A stretch of 64,000 nucleotides of DNA from Hyphococcus flavus (GCF_028748065.1 NZ_CP118166.1:3115501-3179500); one strand, 5' to 3'. Counted from the stretch's first letter, positions 55,496 to 64,000 are shown. Made by a program: numbers and translations. The notes: generated by a model not told the origin, from the sequence alone.

Positions 55496-56914
55496 CTAAA
55501 ACGCGAACCGTTTGGACAGCAGCAATGCTGTCTTGTGCGTCTTGTAATCGAAATTCAAAAGATTTGAGTCGACCGTCTCGTACTCATACTGAGCGATGAT
55601 ATTGATATCCTTGATGCCCTCGGGCGCGCCGGGGAAGAACAAAGACAATGGCGCGCCGACAGTGGCGCGCGCGCGATAAAGCCATTCTTCTCTGACCGTC
55701 GATGGGCTGACAAACGCATCAACGCCGTCATACTCAGACCGTTCCGCCCACGCGCCAAGCAATGTGAAGGCGCCACGGCCTATCAGCCAGCTATGCTGAA
55801 CATTAGCGCCATAACGTTCGTATGACTCACATCCCGAAGGAGCAGAAGGCGTTAGCGCCGCCGAACAAGAAGCAATTCCTTTCTTGTCCATATAAAGCCC
55901 TTCGACGGAAACCGTTTGCGTTGTGCTTAACCGCCACGCCGTGCCCGCGCGCGTACTAAGGCGCCGCCCTGAGCGTAATGCGCCAGAGCCAAAATTCGTC
56001 GTGGCGCGGAAGTCTTCATCTTCGCCGCGGAAAGAAACATAGGAACGGGTTTTGGGATTCCAGCGGTAGGCGATTTCCAGCTCACCGCCATAGGTCGCAA
56101 GATAGTCTTCACCCTCGAGCCAGTAAAACCCGCCGCGCAAACGCGGCGTGAATGACCAGTTGCCGGAATACCAGGTGCCGCCAAGCGCTATTGTCGTAGC
56201 GTCAAGATCAAGCCTGTCCACTTCATGCTTGTCGGAATGATAGTAGGTGGCTTCCGCATGTAGCGTATGACCTTCCTGCGTCCCAAGGTCATGAACAAGC
56301 CGTCCTTGTGCGGATAATACATAAGCCCAATCGCCGTCGCGCGCCTCAGCCGGTAAGTTGCCCAAGAAAGACTGTACCATGCCGCTCGACGGCGCCTGGT
56401 TGCGGTTGCGGTCCCAATCGATCCCTGTGGTCAGCGTCAGCGACCCGCGCGTCTGGCGTTGTTCGTACTTTATCCGGTTGAGATAAGTCTCAGCTTCCGC
56501 GCGAAGTGGCGCCGGCAACATGTTGCTATCAAGCGCGAGCTCAAGTTCGTAACGCGCGCGATCAAAAAGCCCGAGGCGGTAAAGAACAAGGCCATAGAGA
56601 ACGCGCACGTCATGCATGGCCGGATCGATCAACAAAATCCGCTCAAGCGTGGCGCCAGCTTCCTTCAAGTCGCCAGCCGCGATTTGCTGACGTGCATAAG
56701 CGATGTTGAGTTGAATGTTCTCCGGCGCAGCAAGAACCTGCTCAAACGGTATGGTGATCGCTGTGCGATCAGCCCTCTCCGCCTCACGCCGCTGGTTTTC
56801 GAGCAAATCCCGTTCAATCGCTTCACGCGCCGACTCTTCCGGCTCCTGCGCGAGTGCGGCGGAACTTAAGACCAACAATGATAACGCTGATCCGGCCCAA
56901 TATTTTACCGGCAT
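55496..56914 (-). CDS. TPR / outer-membrane beta-barrel protein (SLAM-like, DUF560 type)
   Basis: A 472 aa outer-membrane protein: signal peptide (ALAQ), TPR-like helices (about 60-150, NIQLNIAYARQQIAAGDLKEAG and RVLYGLVLYRLGLFDRARYELE split over two repeats) and a barrel of about 14 strands ending in a Phe (LLLSKRFAF). Layout resembles surface lipoprotein assembly modifiers, but a lipoprotein client is not obvious; the FecR protein downstream is the natural partner. Start ATG 56914 has GAGGGGCGAG upstream. First gene of the cyclase operon. Confidence 0.75.
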   Translation of the reverse strand: MPVKYWAGSALSLLVLSSAALAQEPEESAREAIERDLLENQRREAERADRTAITIPFEQVLAAPENIQLNIAYARQQIAAGDLKEAGATLERILLIDPAMHDVRVLYGLVLYRLGLFDRARYELELALDSNMLPAPLRAEAETYLNRIKYEQRQTRGSLTLTTGIDWDRNRNQAPSSGMVQSFLGNLPAEARDGDWAYVLSAQGRLVHDLGTQEGHTLHAEATYYHSDKHEVDRLDLDATTIALGGTWYSGNWSFTPRLRGGFYWLEGEDYLATYGGELEIAYRWNPKTRSYVSFRGEDEDFRATTNFGSGALRSGRRLSTRAGTAWRLSTTQTVSVEGLYMDKKGIASCSAALTPSAPSGCESYERYGANVQHSWLIGRGAFTLLGAWAERSEYDGVDAFVSPSTVREEWLYRARATVGAPLSLFFPGAPEGIKDINIIAQYEYETVDSNLLNFDYKTHKTALLLSKRFAF

Positions 56915-57137
56915 ATCTCTCGCCCCTCGACATTGTGCGCAACGCAAATGCGGAAAAAATCACCGCACCGCAACAAACGCAAAAACCCCAGTCCCAAGCT
57001 GATGAACGCTGTCATGCGCTCAGCTATGCAATTTTCAGTCTTAACTCGACTATGCCCTTTGACACTCTTTACTAGCAACTCTTTTTTAGCTTCGCTGAAG
57101 AGGTTTATTTGTAATAAAACTGACGCGTTTACACGGC

Positions 57138-57539
57138 TTAGCGATGCAAAAAGAGCTGATAAATCAGGAAATAATGGGTCAGGTGATGAACCATCTGATC
57201 GAGACCGAAAGGAATCCAGAACGACTGTTTTGTCATGTCTGTAAACCGGCCCAGCATGAACGGGCTCGACTTGATACGATCCATCGCGAAATGCGCGGTA
57301 AAATCGATCAGCGCAAGGACCCATAAATCCTTGTTGACCACCATGACGATGGCCAATGTTGTTAGCGCGTGCACAAAAACATGGACCGTTAACGGAAGAA
57401 TATACCCAAGACCCACCTTGGTCTTGCCGTTCACCATCCATCCGGTCTGCAAGATGTAATCGCCGATCAGTTGTTTTACCTGAAACACAATGAGCATCAG
57501 GAAAATGAACTGAACGTCAGATAATCCAGCAAAATCCAT
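57138..57539 (-). CDS. DUF3307 membrane protein
   Basis: A 133 aa protein with four hydrophobic segments and the DUF3307 pattern QVKQLIGDYILQTGWM, LTVHVFVHALTTL, DFTAHFAMDRIKSS and DQMVHHLTHYFLIY. Its His and Asp residues in the helices suggest a metal-dependent membrane enzyme, but function is unknown. Start ATG 57539 follows GGGGGGAG. Confidence 0.85.
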   Translation of the reverse strand: MDFAGLSDVQFIFLMLIVFQVKQLIGDYILQTGWMVNGKTKVGLGYILPLTVHVFVHALTTLAIVMVVNKDLWVLALIDFTAHFAMDRIKSSPFMLGRFTDMTKQSFWIPFGLDQMVHHLTHYFLIYQLFLHR

Positions 57540-57910
57540 ACTTTACCGCTCCCCCCGCAATCGGCGCCTTAGCGGGATCCGCCTTATTCTAAGCGCACTT
57601 AAATTGCGTGCCGCTCCCCCTTGTTGCGGAGAACGCGCACAGATTGCATGGCAATCTGCCCCGCCCGCCACAGATCAAAAGGTTACGCTTATATCTCTTC
57701 CAGATGCAAGGAGCCGTTAAACATAATTTGTTAGTAAAAAATGCTGTTTTTAGAGTGAGAAGCTTCAGTTTTAACGGATCAAAAGATTCATCGGGCGGAA
57801 GAACAATCATCGTTTATTTAAGCCGATTTTGCAGGATTGTTCGCGTTTCAAAGCTGGATCGCTTTAACTTTATTTTGTATGACGATTAAGAGGGTGACCC
57901 GGGGGTTTAG
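57540..57910. promoter_or_regulatory. 371-base spacer with a palindrome before the redox operon
   Basis: CAGATTGC-ATG-GCAATCTG (57640-57658) is a perfect inverted repeat with 8-base arms, about 250 bases before the redox operon. The rest is AT-rich and should hold its promoter. No TGTGA-N6-TCACA box was seen here. An open frame to 57889 has no ribosome site and is not called. Confidence 0.45.
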
Positions 57911-60370
57911 TTGGATAGCGTAAAGATCGCCATTGTGGGATCTGGACCCGCCGGCTTGAGCGCAGCCGGCCGCGCGTCCGCTCGCGGTGTTTCTCATGTG
58001 CTGTTAGAAAAAACCGGCCACCTGTCCGACACGATCTTCAAGTATCAGCGCGGCAAATACATCATGTCGACGCCGGATCAGTTACCGTTACGTTCCGATA
58101 TCGCCTTCGAAGCCGGGTCGCGTGAAAGCATCATTAATCGCTGGGACAAAGATGCGGATACGCTGAACGTCAATGTCCGGTTGAATTCCGAAGTGACCGC
58201 AATCCAGGGCTCGCGCGGAAACTTTCAAATCAGCCTAGCTGACGGCGCGACCATTAAGGCTGAGTACGTTGTTCTCGCCGTTGGTGTTCAGGGCAATCCT
58301 AACAAACTCAATAATCCGGGTACCGATCAGCCTTTTGTTCAGTATCAGCTGGACGACCCCAAAGAATATTACGATGAAAACATTATTGTCATCGGCGGCG
58401 GCGACGCCGGCATCGAAAACGCCCTTGGCCTCGCGGACCCAAGGCAGGGCAATATCGTCACATTGCTGCAACGCGCGGACGGATTTCCCCGGTCCAAAGA
58501 AGCAAATGTTCAAGCGCTTTATTCGGCTCGGGATCAAGGCCGCCTCGACTTTATCACTGAAGCTTCGCTAATCCGTGTTGAACAAGGCGGCTCCGGTGAG
58601 AGCTTGTGGGTGGCGGTCGTCGACACCAAAGACGGTGAAGCACGCCTCCCCTGCGACCGGATCATCGCACGCCTTGGCGCCGCACCGCCGCGCCGGTTTG
58701 TCGAAGCTGCTGGCGTGCAATTCACCGGGCCCGACCGCGAAGCTTTCCCTGTGCTCACGCCGCAATATGAAAGCACGGTGCCCGGTCTATATATAATCGG
58801 CGCGCTTGCTGGCTTTCCGCTGATCAAGCACTGCATGAATCAGGGTCATGATGTCGTTGAATTCATATCCGGCAACACGGAATTACAACCGCCGGATACG
58901 CCCCTGCTTGAGGAACTGTTCAAAGACGCCCCCGTTAAACGTAGCGTCGATGACTGGATTGTTTACATCCGTGATCGCATCGAACTTTTGAATGATGTTT
59001 CGCCCTTGCAGATGCGCGAATTTTTGTTGGCGTCGCAAGTGCACTACAAAAGACGCGGCGACGTCATTATGAACCGCAACGATATCGGTTCGTCGATATT
59101 CGCCATCATCGATGGAACTGTAGCCGTCGAGGTTGATCCGAAAAATCGCAATAAAACGATCCCTATTCACGCCGGAAATATTTTCGGCGAGCTGGGACTG
59201 ATTTCCGGGCGGCGTCGCACCGCGACCGTGCGCGCAGATGAGCCGGTGATGATTCTGGAAATCCCGCGTAATGCGACGCTGAAACTGATGGCGTCGGTGC
59301 CCGGCGTAAAACGGCGCATGGACCGGATCTCTACAGAACGGCAAGTCGGACAGATTTTCGGACAACTGCTTCCCGCTTCGGCAGTTGCTGAGATTGTCGA
59401 TAATGCAGAGATTTTACCGCTGAAAGCCGGTGACGCATTCATCAACGAAGGCGAACGGTCCACAGACATTTTCATTATTCGATCCGGCAGCGCCGTTGTC
59501 GAAAAACGAATTGGCAACAAGGACGTCTTTTTGTCTTACGTGCTCGCCGGCAACTATGTCGGCGAGATGTCGCTGTTCTACGATGGTTTACGCACGGCGA
59601 CAGTGCGCGCCGCTATAAAGTCAGAAGTCGTGCGCCTGCCCGGTGAAATGTTCGAACGGTTATTGAACAACAACCCGGACCTTTACCGCGCAGTCGAACG
59701 ACTTGTCGCCAGCCGTCGCAAGGTCAACGATTATATTGAAGCCAAACGCGAAAGCTTTTCATCTGTCGTCGACATGCACACCTCGGTTGCGCGGTTTCTA
59801 CTGGAAGAAGAAGGCCTTTCAGAAGCAACCGATGCGCTCGTCATTGATGAAACGCTCTGTGTTGGATGCGACAATTGCGAGAAAGCGTGCGCCGACATTC
59901 ATGAAGGCATTTCACGGCTTGATCGCGAAGCCGGTAATTCATACGCCTATATTCACGTCCCGACGTCGTGCCGCCACTGCGAACATCCTCACTGCATGAC
60001 CGATTGTCCGCCAGACGCCATTCACCGCGGCCCCGACGGCGAAGTCTTTATCGATGAAAAATGCATCGGATGCGGCAACTGCCAGCGTTATTGCCCTTAC
60101 GGGGTTATTCAGATGGCGGCGATCCCGCCAAAAAAACCGAGCCTTTTGTCGTGGCTGACTTTCGGTCTTGGCCCTGGTCCCGGCGAACCGGATCAGGATT
60201 GGATCAAAGACAACCAGAAAAACGACAATCCGCCGAAACTCGCGGTGAAGTGCGATATGTGCGCCGGCATCAAGGGCGGACCTGCTTGCGTTCGCGCCTG
60301 TCCTACCGGCGCCGCAGTACGCATTTCGCCTGACGAATACCTTTCCCTTGCCGGCGAGGCTCAGGAGTAG
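57911..60370 (+). CDS. FAD oxidoreductase fused to two cNMP-binding domains and a four-cluster ferredoxin
   Basis: An 819 aa fusion. Part 1 (1-330) is a thioredoxin-reductase-like FAD/NAD(P) protein (KIAIVGSGPAGLSAAG, NIIVIGGGDAGIENALGLA) without the CxxC redox pair. Part 2 holds two cyclic-nucleotide-binding domains (about 376-460, FGELGLISGRRRTATV; about 500-583, GEMSLFYDGLRTATV). Part 3 (from about 649) has four cysteine clusters of the DmsB/HybA type (CVGCDNCEKAC, CRHCEHPHCMTDCP, CIGCGNCQRYCP, CDMCAG...CVRACP). Start is TTG 57911. It leads an operon with a cytochrome b and two multiheme cytochromes, so it probably passes electrons from NAD(P)H or a carrier to the membrane, gated by cyclic AMP. 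Confidence 0.85.
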   Translation: MDSVKIAIVGSGPAGLSAAGRASARGVSHVLLEKTGHLSDTIFKYQRGKYIMSTPDQLPLRSDIAFEAGSRESIINRWDKDADTLNVNVRLNSEVTAIQGSRGNFQISLADGATIKAEYVVLAVGVQGNPNKLNNPGTDQPFVQYQLDDPKEYYDENIIVIGGGDAGIENALGLADPRQGNIVTLLQRADGFPRSKEANVQALYSARDQGRLDFITEASLIRVEQGGSGESLWVAVVDTKDGEARLPCDRIIARLGAAPPRRFVEAAGVQFTGPDREAFPVLTPQYESTVPGLYIIGALAGFPLIKHCMNQGHDVVEFISGNTELQPPDTPLLEELFKDAPVKRSVDDWIVYIRDRIELLNDVSPLQMREFLLASQVHYKRRGDVIMNRNDIGSSIFAIIDGTVAVEVDPKNRNKTIPIHAGNIFGELGLISGRRRTATVRADEPVMILEIPRNATLKLMASVPGVKRRMDRISTERQVGQIFGQLLPASAVAEIVDNAEILPLKAGDAFINEGERSTDIFIIRSGSAVVEKRIGNKDVFLSYVLAGNYVGEMSLFYDGLRTATVRAAIKSEVVRLPGEMFERLLNNNPDLYRAVERLVASRRKVNDYIEAKRESFSSVVDMHTSVARFLLEEEGLSEATDALVIDETLCVGCDNCEKACADIHEGISRLDREAGNSYAYIHVPTSCRHCEHPHCMTDCPPDAIHRGPDGEVFIDEKCIGCGNCQRYCPYGVIQMAAIPPKKPSLLSWLTFGLGPGPGEPDQDWIKDNQKNDNPPKLAVKCDMCAGIKGGPACVRACPTGAAVRISPDEYLSLAGEAQE

Positions 60371-60372
60371 AG

Positions 60373-61245
60373 ATGCCGGGCAACACACATATGCGCTCAA
60401 GCGATCTGCCCATCTCTCACGAAGGGTTTTTGGAACATAAAAGGTTCCGGTATCTCAAACTCTCGCTTGTGATCATTCTCGCCAGCGTGATTGTCTATTT
60501 CGTCGCCGATGTCGGCGCTCGACACAATGGCGGCACCTGGCTCGGCTATGTCCTCGGCACGATTTCAGCGCTGCTGATTGTCTGGCTGATGTTTCTCGGC
60601 ATTCGCAAACGCGCGGCAACGCCCGGCAAATGGAATCTAAAGGGGTGGACGTCTGCACACGTCTATCTCGGTTCATCGCTTTTAGTACTGGCGACTCTGC
60701 ACACCGGCTTCCAGTTTGGCTTGAATGTTCACACGCTTGCCTACGCGCTGATGGTGATTGTCATCGTTTCCGGCTTTTTCGGCATCTATTACTACGCCGT
60801 GGTTCCGCGCCGGATGAGCGATAATCGCGCCCATCGCACACAGAAAGATTTGCTCGACGCGATCAGGGCCCTCAACCGCGAACTGACCGAAGCGGCGCAA
60901 CCGCTCGATCCGAAATATGTGAAAGAGGTCAAGCGCGCAATTCGGAAAACAAAAATCAAACCGGGATTATTCACGCCGATTTCCGGCGCTCAAAAACAAT
61001 GCGCTACCACAAAAGCCGCCAAACGCCTGCGCCGCGCCATGGATACGGCTGACGAAAGCATGCGCAGACCGCTGGAAACCGTCGTCGCTATCTTGGAGCG
61101 CAAGTCGGCGCTGCTGCTTCGCACGCGCCGGCACATCCGCAACAAGACGCTTTTGCAGTTATGGCTGTATTTCCATGTGCCGCTTTCATTTGCGCTGCTT
61201 GCAGCACTGATGGCGCACATCATTTCCGTCTTTTTCTATTGGTGA
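60373..61245 (+). CDS. cytochrome b-like integral membrane electron-transfer protein
   Basis: A 290 aa membrane protein with five hydrophobic segments (about 28-47, 55-75, 90-108, 112-135 and 263-288). Histidines are placed for two b-type hemes across the helices (AHVYLGSSLLVLATLHTGFQ, LYFHVPLSFALLAALMAH). A long charged cytoplasmic loop (about 140-245) separates helix 4 from helix 5. It starts 3 bases after the FAD-ferredoxin gene and 8 bases before the FHA-cytochrome gene, as the membrane link between them. No recognised family name. Confidence 0.75.
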   Translation: MPGNTHMRSSDLPISHEGFLEHKRFRYLKLSLVIILASVIVYFVADVGARHNGGTWLGYVLGTISALLIVWLMFLGIRKRAATPGKWNLKGWTSAHVYLGSSLLVLATLHTGFQFGLNVHTLAYALMVIVIVSGFFGIYYYAVVPRRMSDNRAHRTQKDLLDAIRALNRELTEAAQPLDPKYVKEVKRAIRKTKIKPGLFTPISGAQKQCATTKAAKRLRRAMDTADESMRRPLETVVAILERKSALLLRTRRHIRNKTLLQLWLYFHVPLSFALLAALMAHIISVFFYW

Positions 61246-61252
61246 GGCGGCA

Positions 61253-63082
61253 ATGTCGATCAGGGTAGAATTTATCAGAAGAAGGCCCGGCGGACGCGTC
61301 ACCGTGCGCCCGACCATCTATGATAAGTCAGAAGTCTCCCTTGGGCGCGCGACGGATTGTGATGTTCATCTCTCCGATTTGCGCGTCGGCCTTCATCACG
61401 CACGACTAATTCAGCTCTCCGCCGACAAGGTTCGCATTGAGGCGAATGGTGATCACCGCGTGCGCGTTAACAACAGCCAGATTCGCCGCCGCGATATCTC
61501 ACTGAACGACGGATCGGTTATCCGTATCGGCCCTTACCAGCTAACGGTCGGCAAAACCGAAACACGCGGCGATCTCCTCGTCTCGATCGAGCTTGTAGAA
61601 GCGCCAACGCCTATTCGTGACAAGCGCGATGAGAAAGCCGTTTTCTCCATGCGCGGTTATGCGCCTGACAAACGGCTCACGGCATGGTCCCTATACACCC
61701 TGATCTTCGCAGTCTTTTTGATCCTGCCCATCGTTCTTCACTTCCGCGCCGCCGAACCCGAAGCTGATAGCGCAACGGCAAAACTGGCGCTTGCAAGCAA
61801 TCAGCACTGGCTCGCCGGCGGCATGTCATCGGCTCACGCCAATCTCGTTGAGGATTGCCGCGACTGCCATGTGGAACCGTTCACGCGTGTAAAGGACGAA
61901 GACTGCCTCACCTGTCACGAGGAAGTGCGCGACCACGCCGATCCCTTGTCGCTGCACGCATCGCGACCGATAACCGAAGGCAGCGAAAAGTGGCTGGCGA
62001 GCCTTCGTACTGGGCTTAACATCCCTGAGGGCCGCTGTGGCTCATGTCACTTCGAACATAATGGCGAGACAGGCGTTCTGCCATCGGACTCTCAGCTTTG
62101 CGTCGATTGTCATGCCGAAATGGATCAGCGTTTTGCAGAAACGGACCTCGTAAACGTTTCCAACTTTGGCCGGCGTCACCCGGAATTCAAACCACTGATC
62201 GTTTTAGATCCGCAGGCGGATGACGGCGCTATGAAACGCGTTTCCCTGGTCGATAGACCGAAAGAAAACAACGGGCTCGAATTTCCGCATGATTTTCACC
62301 TGAGCGATGATGAAGTCATCCGAAAGCTTGAAACCTTGCCGGCGAACTTACGCATGCGCTACGGCGATGAACTTGATTGCGTTGACTGTCATACAATCGA
62401 TGCCGCTGGCGCTTATGTGGAACCCATAGAAATGGAAACCCACTGCAGCGATTGTCACTCACTCGCCTTCGCCACCAGTGACGATACCGTTCGTAATCTA
62501 CCCCATGGAGAACCCGAGGAAGTACGTGAAACGCTGCAGGATTTTTATCTGGCGCAGGCGACGCAATTGCTGCTTGGCGATCAGCCCTCTGGCGTTCTCG
62601 AGCGCCAACTCAGTTCTGAAGCGCGTTCACGCCGCGAACGTCTCCGCGCGCAGGCGTTTGCCAACGCCGAGCGTAACACCGACGCAATGATCCAGAGAAT
62701 ATTCTCAGAAGAAGGCGTCTGCACGAAGTGTCACGAGAATGAAGACCCGGCTGCGCGCGCTGCGGTTGCAAGTAGCGACTTGCCGGAATTCACACCAGTG
62801 CGGCTGACGAACCGATATCACCCCATGGCGGATTTCAACCATGCCGCGCATGAAACCGGCGAAATCAACTGCTCGACCTGCCATAAAGCGGAAACATCCT
62901 CGGAATCCGCTGATGTTTTAATGCCCTCGATCACCGTTTGTCGGGCTTGTCATGACGATACAAGCGGCCGGACAGGTATCGCTTCGGATTGCTTAACCTG
63001 CCATGCTTACCATGATGACGACCTGAAAGCGCCGATAATGCAGCCGGCGCGTCTTCAGCGTGACGCCATGAGAACGCCGTAA
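61253..63082 (+). CDS. FHA domain - membrane anchor - decaheme cytochrome c
   Basis: A 609 aa fusion. N-terminal cytoplasmic FHA domain (about 25-110; SLGRATDCDVHLSDLRVGLHHA has the phosphothreonine-binding GR...S...H-type pattern), a membrane helix (about 144-163), then a periplasmic region with ten CxxCH heme sites (CRDCH, CLTCH, CGSCH, CVDCH twice, CSDCH, CTKCH, CSTCH, CRACH, CLTCH). FHA domains bind phosphothreonine, so heme-domain activity or assembly may be tied to Ser/Thr kinase signalling. TAA shares a base with the next ATG. Confidence 0.88.
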   Translation: MSIRVEFIRRRPGGRVTVRPTIYDKSEVSLGRATDCDVHLSDLRVGLHHARLIQLSADKVRIEANGDHRVRVNNSQIRRRDISLNDGSVIRIGPYQLTVGKTETRGDLLVSIELVEAPTPIRDKRDEKAVFSMRGYAPDKRLTAWSLYTLIFAVFLILPIVLHFRAAEPEADSATAKLALASNQHWLAGGMSSAHANLVEDCRDCHVEPFTRVKDEDCLTCHEEVRDHADPLSLHASRPITEGSEKWLASLRTGLNIPEGRCGSCHFEHNGETGVLPSDSQLCVDCHAEMDQRFAETDLVNVSNFGRRHPEFKPLIVLDPQADDGAMKRVSLVDRPKENNGLEFPHDFHLSDDEVIRKLETLPANLRMRYGDELDCVDCHTIDAAGAYVEPIEMETHCSDCHSLAFATSDDTVRNLPHGEPEEVRETLQDFYLAQATQLLLGDQPSGVLERQLSSEARSRRERLRAQAFANAERNTDAMIQRIFSEEGVCTKCHENEDPAARAAVASSDLPEFTPVRLTNRYHPMADFNHAAHETGEINCSTCHKAETSSESADVLMPSITVCRACHDDTSGRTGIASDCLTCHAYHDDDLKAPIMQPARLQRDAMRTP

Positions 63083-64000
63083 TGAGTTATATTCGTTTCA
63101 TAGTCCCGATAGTGACAGCACTGTTCGCGCTTTCGACTGCTCACGCGCAAAACTCGCCAGTGCCGTTCGTTGACGGCCTCAGCCACACTGGCGTGCCGAG
63201 TTGTTCTACCGCAGGCTGCCATGGCGATCAGGTCACGGGCGACGGCGTCGGGCCTGTGGTAGGCCAGAACGAATATTTCCATTGGGCTTCGCGCGGGGAA
63301 AAAGGCGCGCATTCACGCGCCTATGAAGTCCTGCTGGAACCTCACGGCAAACGCATCGCCGCCAATCTTGGCATTGGCCCTGCTCATCAGTCTCCCATTT
63401 GTCTTGATTGCCATGCGGACAATGTACCGGACGACAAACGCTCGCAGCGTTTTCAGATCAGCGATGGCGTCGGTTGCGAAGCTTGTCATGGCGGCGCGCA
63501 GAACTGGCTGGCGTTTCACCGTATTGGCGCAGGTCATCAACAGAACATCGAAGCCGGACTTTATCCCACCGAAGAGCCTGTCGCCCGCGCTAAACTCTGT
63601 ATGGGGTGTCACCTTGGGTCGAGCTACGAAAATCAGTTCGTCTCGCACCGGCTGATGGGCGCCGGCCATCCGCGCATGAAATTCGAACTTGATCTTTACA
63701 CCACCATTCAAAAACATCACGTCGTCGACGACGATTATCGTGAGCGCAAAACCGTGGCGCCGGGCGCGCAGGTCTGGGCTATCGGTCAGGCCATGGGGCT
63801 TGAGCGTACGCTGGAACTCTTGCTCGATAACGATACCGGCTCAGCGGGCGTATTTCCTGAGCTCGTCTTTTTCGATTGCCATTCCTGCCACCAGCCGATT
63901 TCCGAAGGCGTCGGTCAGTTAAGCTGGCGCGCGAACCCCGGTCGTGCGCTCGGTCCGGGATCGCCAATTCTGAACGACGCCAATCTCATCATGTTGCAAG
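63082..64000 (+). CDS. multiheme cytochrome c, c554-like (3' end outside window)
   Basis: Reads 306 codons to the window edge. Signal peptide MSYIRFIVPIVTALFALSTA then HAQ, and five heme sites so far: an unusual CSTAGCH (CX4CH) near the N-terminus, then CLDCH, CEACH, CMGCH and CHSCH. The arrangement and the QFVSHRLMGAGHPRMKFEL segment resemble tetraheme c554-type cytochromes. It is coupled to the FHA-decaheme gene and is probably its redox partner. Confidence 0.8.
   Translation, partial: MSYIRFIVPIVTALFALSTAHAQNSPVPFVDGLSHTGVPSCSTAGCHGDQVTGDGVGPVVGQNEYFHWASRGEKGAHSRAYEVLLEPHGKRIAANLGIGPAHQSPICLDCHADNVPDDKRSQRFQISDGVGCEACHGGAQNWLAFHRIGAGHQQNIEAGLYPTEEPVARAKLCMGCHLGSSYENQFVSHRLMGAGHPRMKFELDLYTTIQKHHVVDDDYRERKTVAPGAQVWAIGQAMGLERTLELLLDNDTGSAGVFPELVFFDCHSCHQPISEGVGQLSWRANPGRALGPGSPILNDANLIMLQ

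Noticed and set aside
56949-56967. TGCGG...CCGCA inverted repeat before the barrel-FecR-cyclase operon, considered as a Crp box
   Set aside because: It lacks the TGTGA/TCACA halves seen in the three microprotein promoters, so control by the same Crp protein is not supported.
57608-57889. 93-codon plus-strand frame just before the redox operon
   Set aside because: No ribosome site, no similarity recognised, and it crosses the palindrome; more likely the operon leader.

Overview
The window looks like chromosomal DNA of an alphaproteobacterium. The main pointers are a GTTC-N7-GTTC (alphaproteobacterial-type) LexA box between ssb and uvrA, a CobT-type cobaltochelatase subunit, a group III truncated hemoglobin with an NsrR-type regulator, an NnrU-family protein, and gyrA/coaD/apt of alphaproteobacterial type. 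The genus cannot be told from sequence alone; a Parvularculales/Caulobacterales-like marine lineage is a guess. No rRNA, tRNA or CRISPR array was seen.

Layout. 0-10 kb: start of a type II secretion operon (gspC, gspD, first codons of gspE) behind a TonB-dependent receptor and a large internally duplicated lipoprotein, with a prepilin peptidase opposite. 10-19 kb: housekeeping (crotonase, succinate-semialdehyde dehydrogenase, glycosyltransferase, two cyclophilins, coaD, gyrA). 19-24 kb: SodC-like lipoprotein, Tat-exported kelch protein, and a nitric-oxide module (NsrR, truncated hemoglobin, DUF1971, divergent membrane protein) with two palindromic operators. 24-28 kb: an IS3 remnant that cuts a GyrI-like gene, small lipoproteins, and a Lys/Arg repeat histone-like protein. 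28-31 kb: ssb/uvrA. 31-32 kb: an AT-rich TIR-domain gene, a candidate immunity effector. 32-49 kb: mostly ordinary genes (DUFs, apt, M13 peptidase, cobT, YceI/b561, nitroreductase, a fused 2-oxoacid dehydrogenase E1 with an acyltransferase, a CNNM/CBS protein).

The most interesting stretch is 49.0-57 kb. A Crp-type regulator is followed upstream by three tandem, independently transcribed 28-codon genes for near-identical hydrophobic microproteins. Each has an exact TGTGA-N6-TCACA box placed at -41.5 from a predicted start site, a conserved leader, and its own terminator. Directly upstream lies an apparent operon for a TPR/beta-barrel outer-membrane protein, a FecR-domain protein and a CHASE2 class III cyclase. 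Together they suggest an envelope signal -> cyclic AMP -> Crp -> microprotein circuit that I do not recognise as described.

57-64 kb: a divergent redox operon with an FAD oxidoreductase fused to two cyclic-nucleotide-binding domains and a four-cluster ferredoxin module, a membrane cytochrome b-like protein, an FHA-TM-decaheme cytochrome, and a truncated multiheme cytochrome running off the window. The cyclic-nucleotide domains link it in theme to the neighbouring cyclase/Crp locus.
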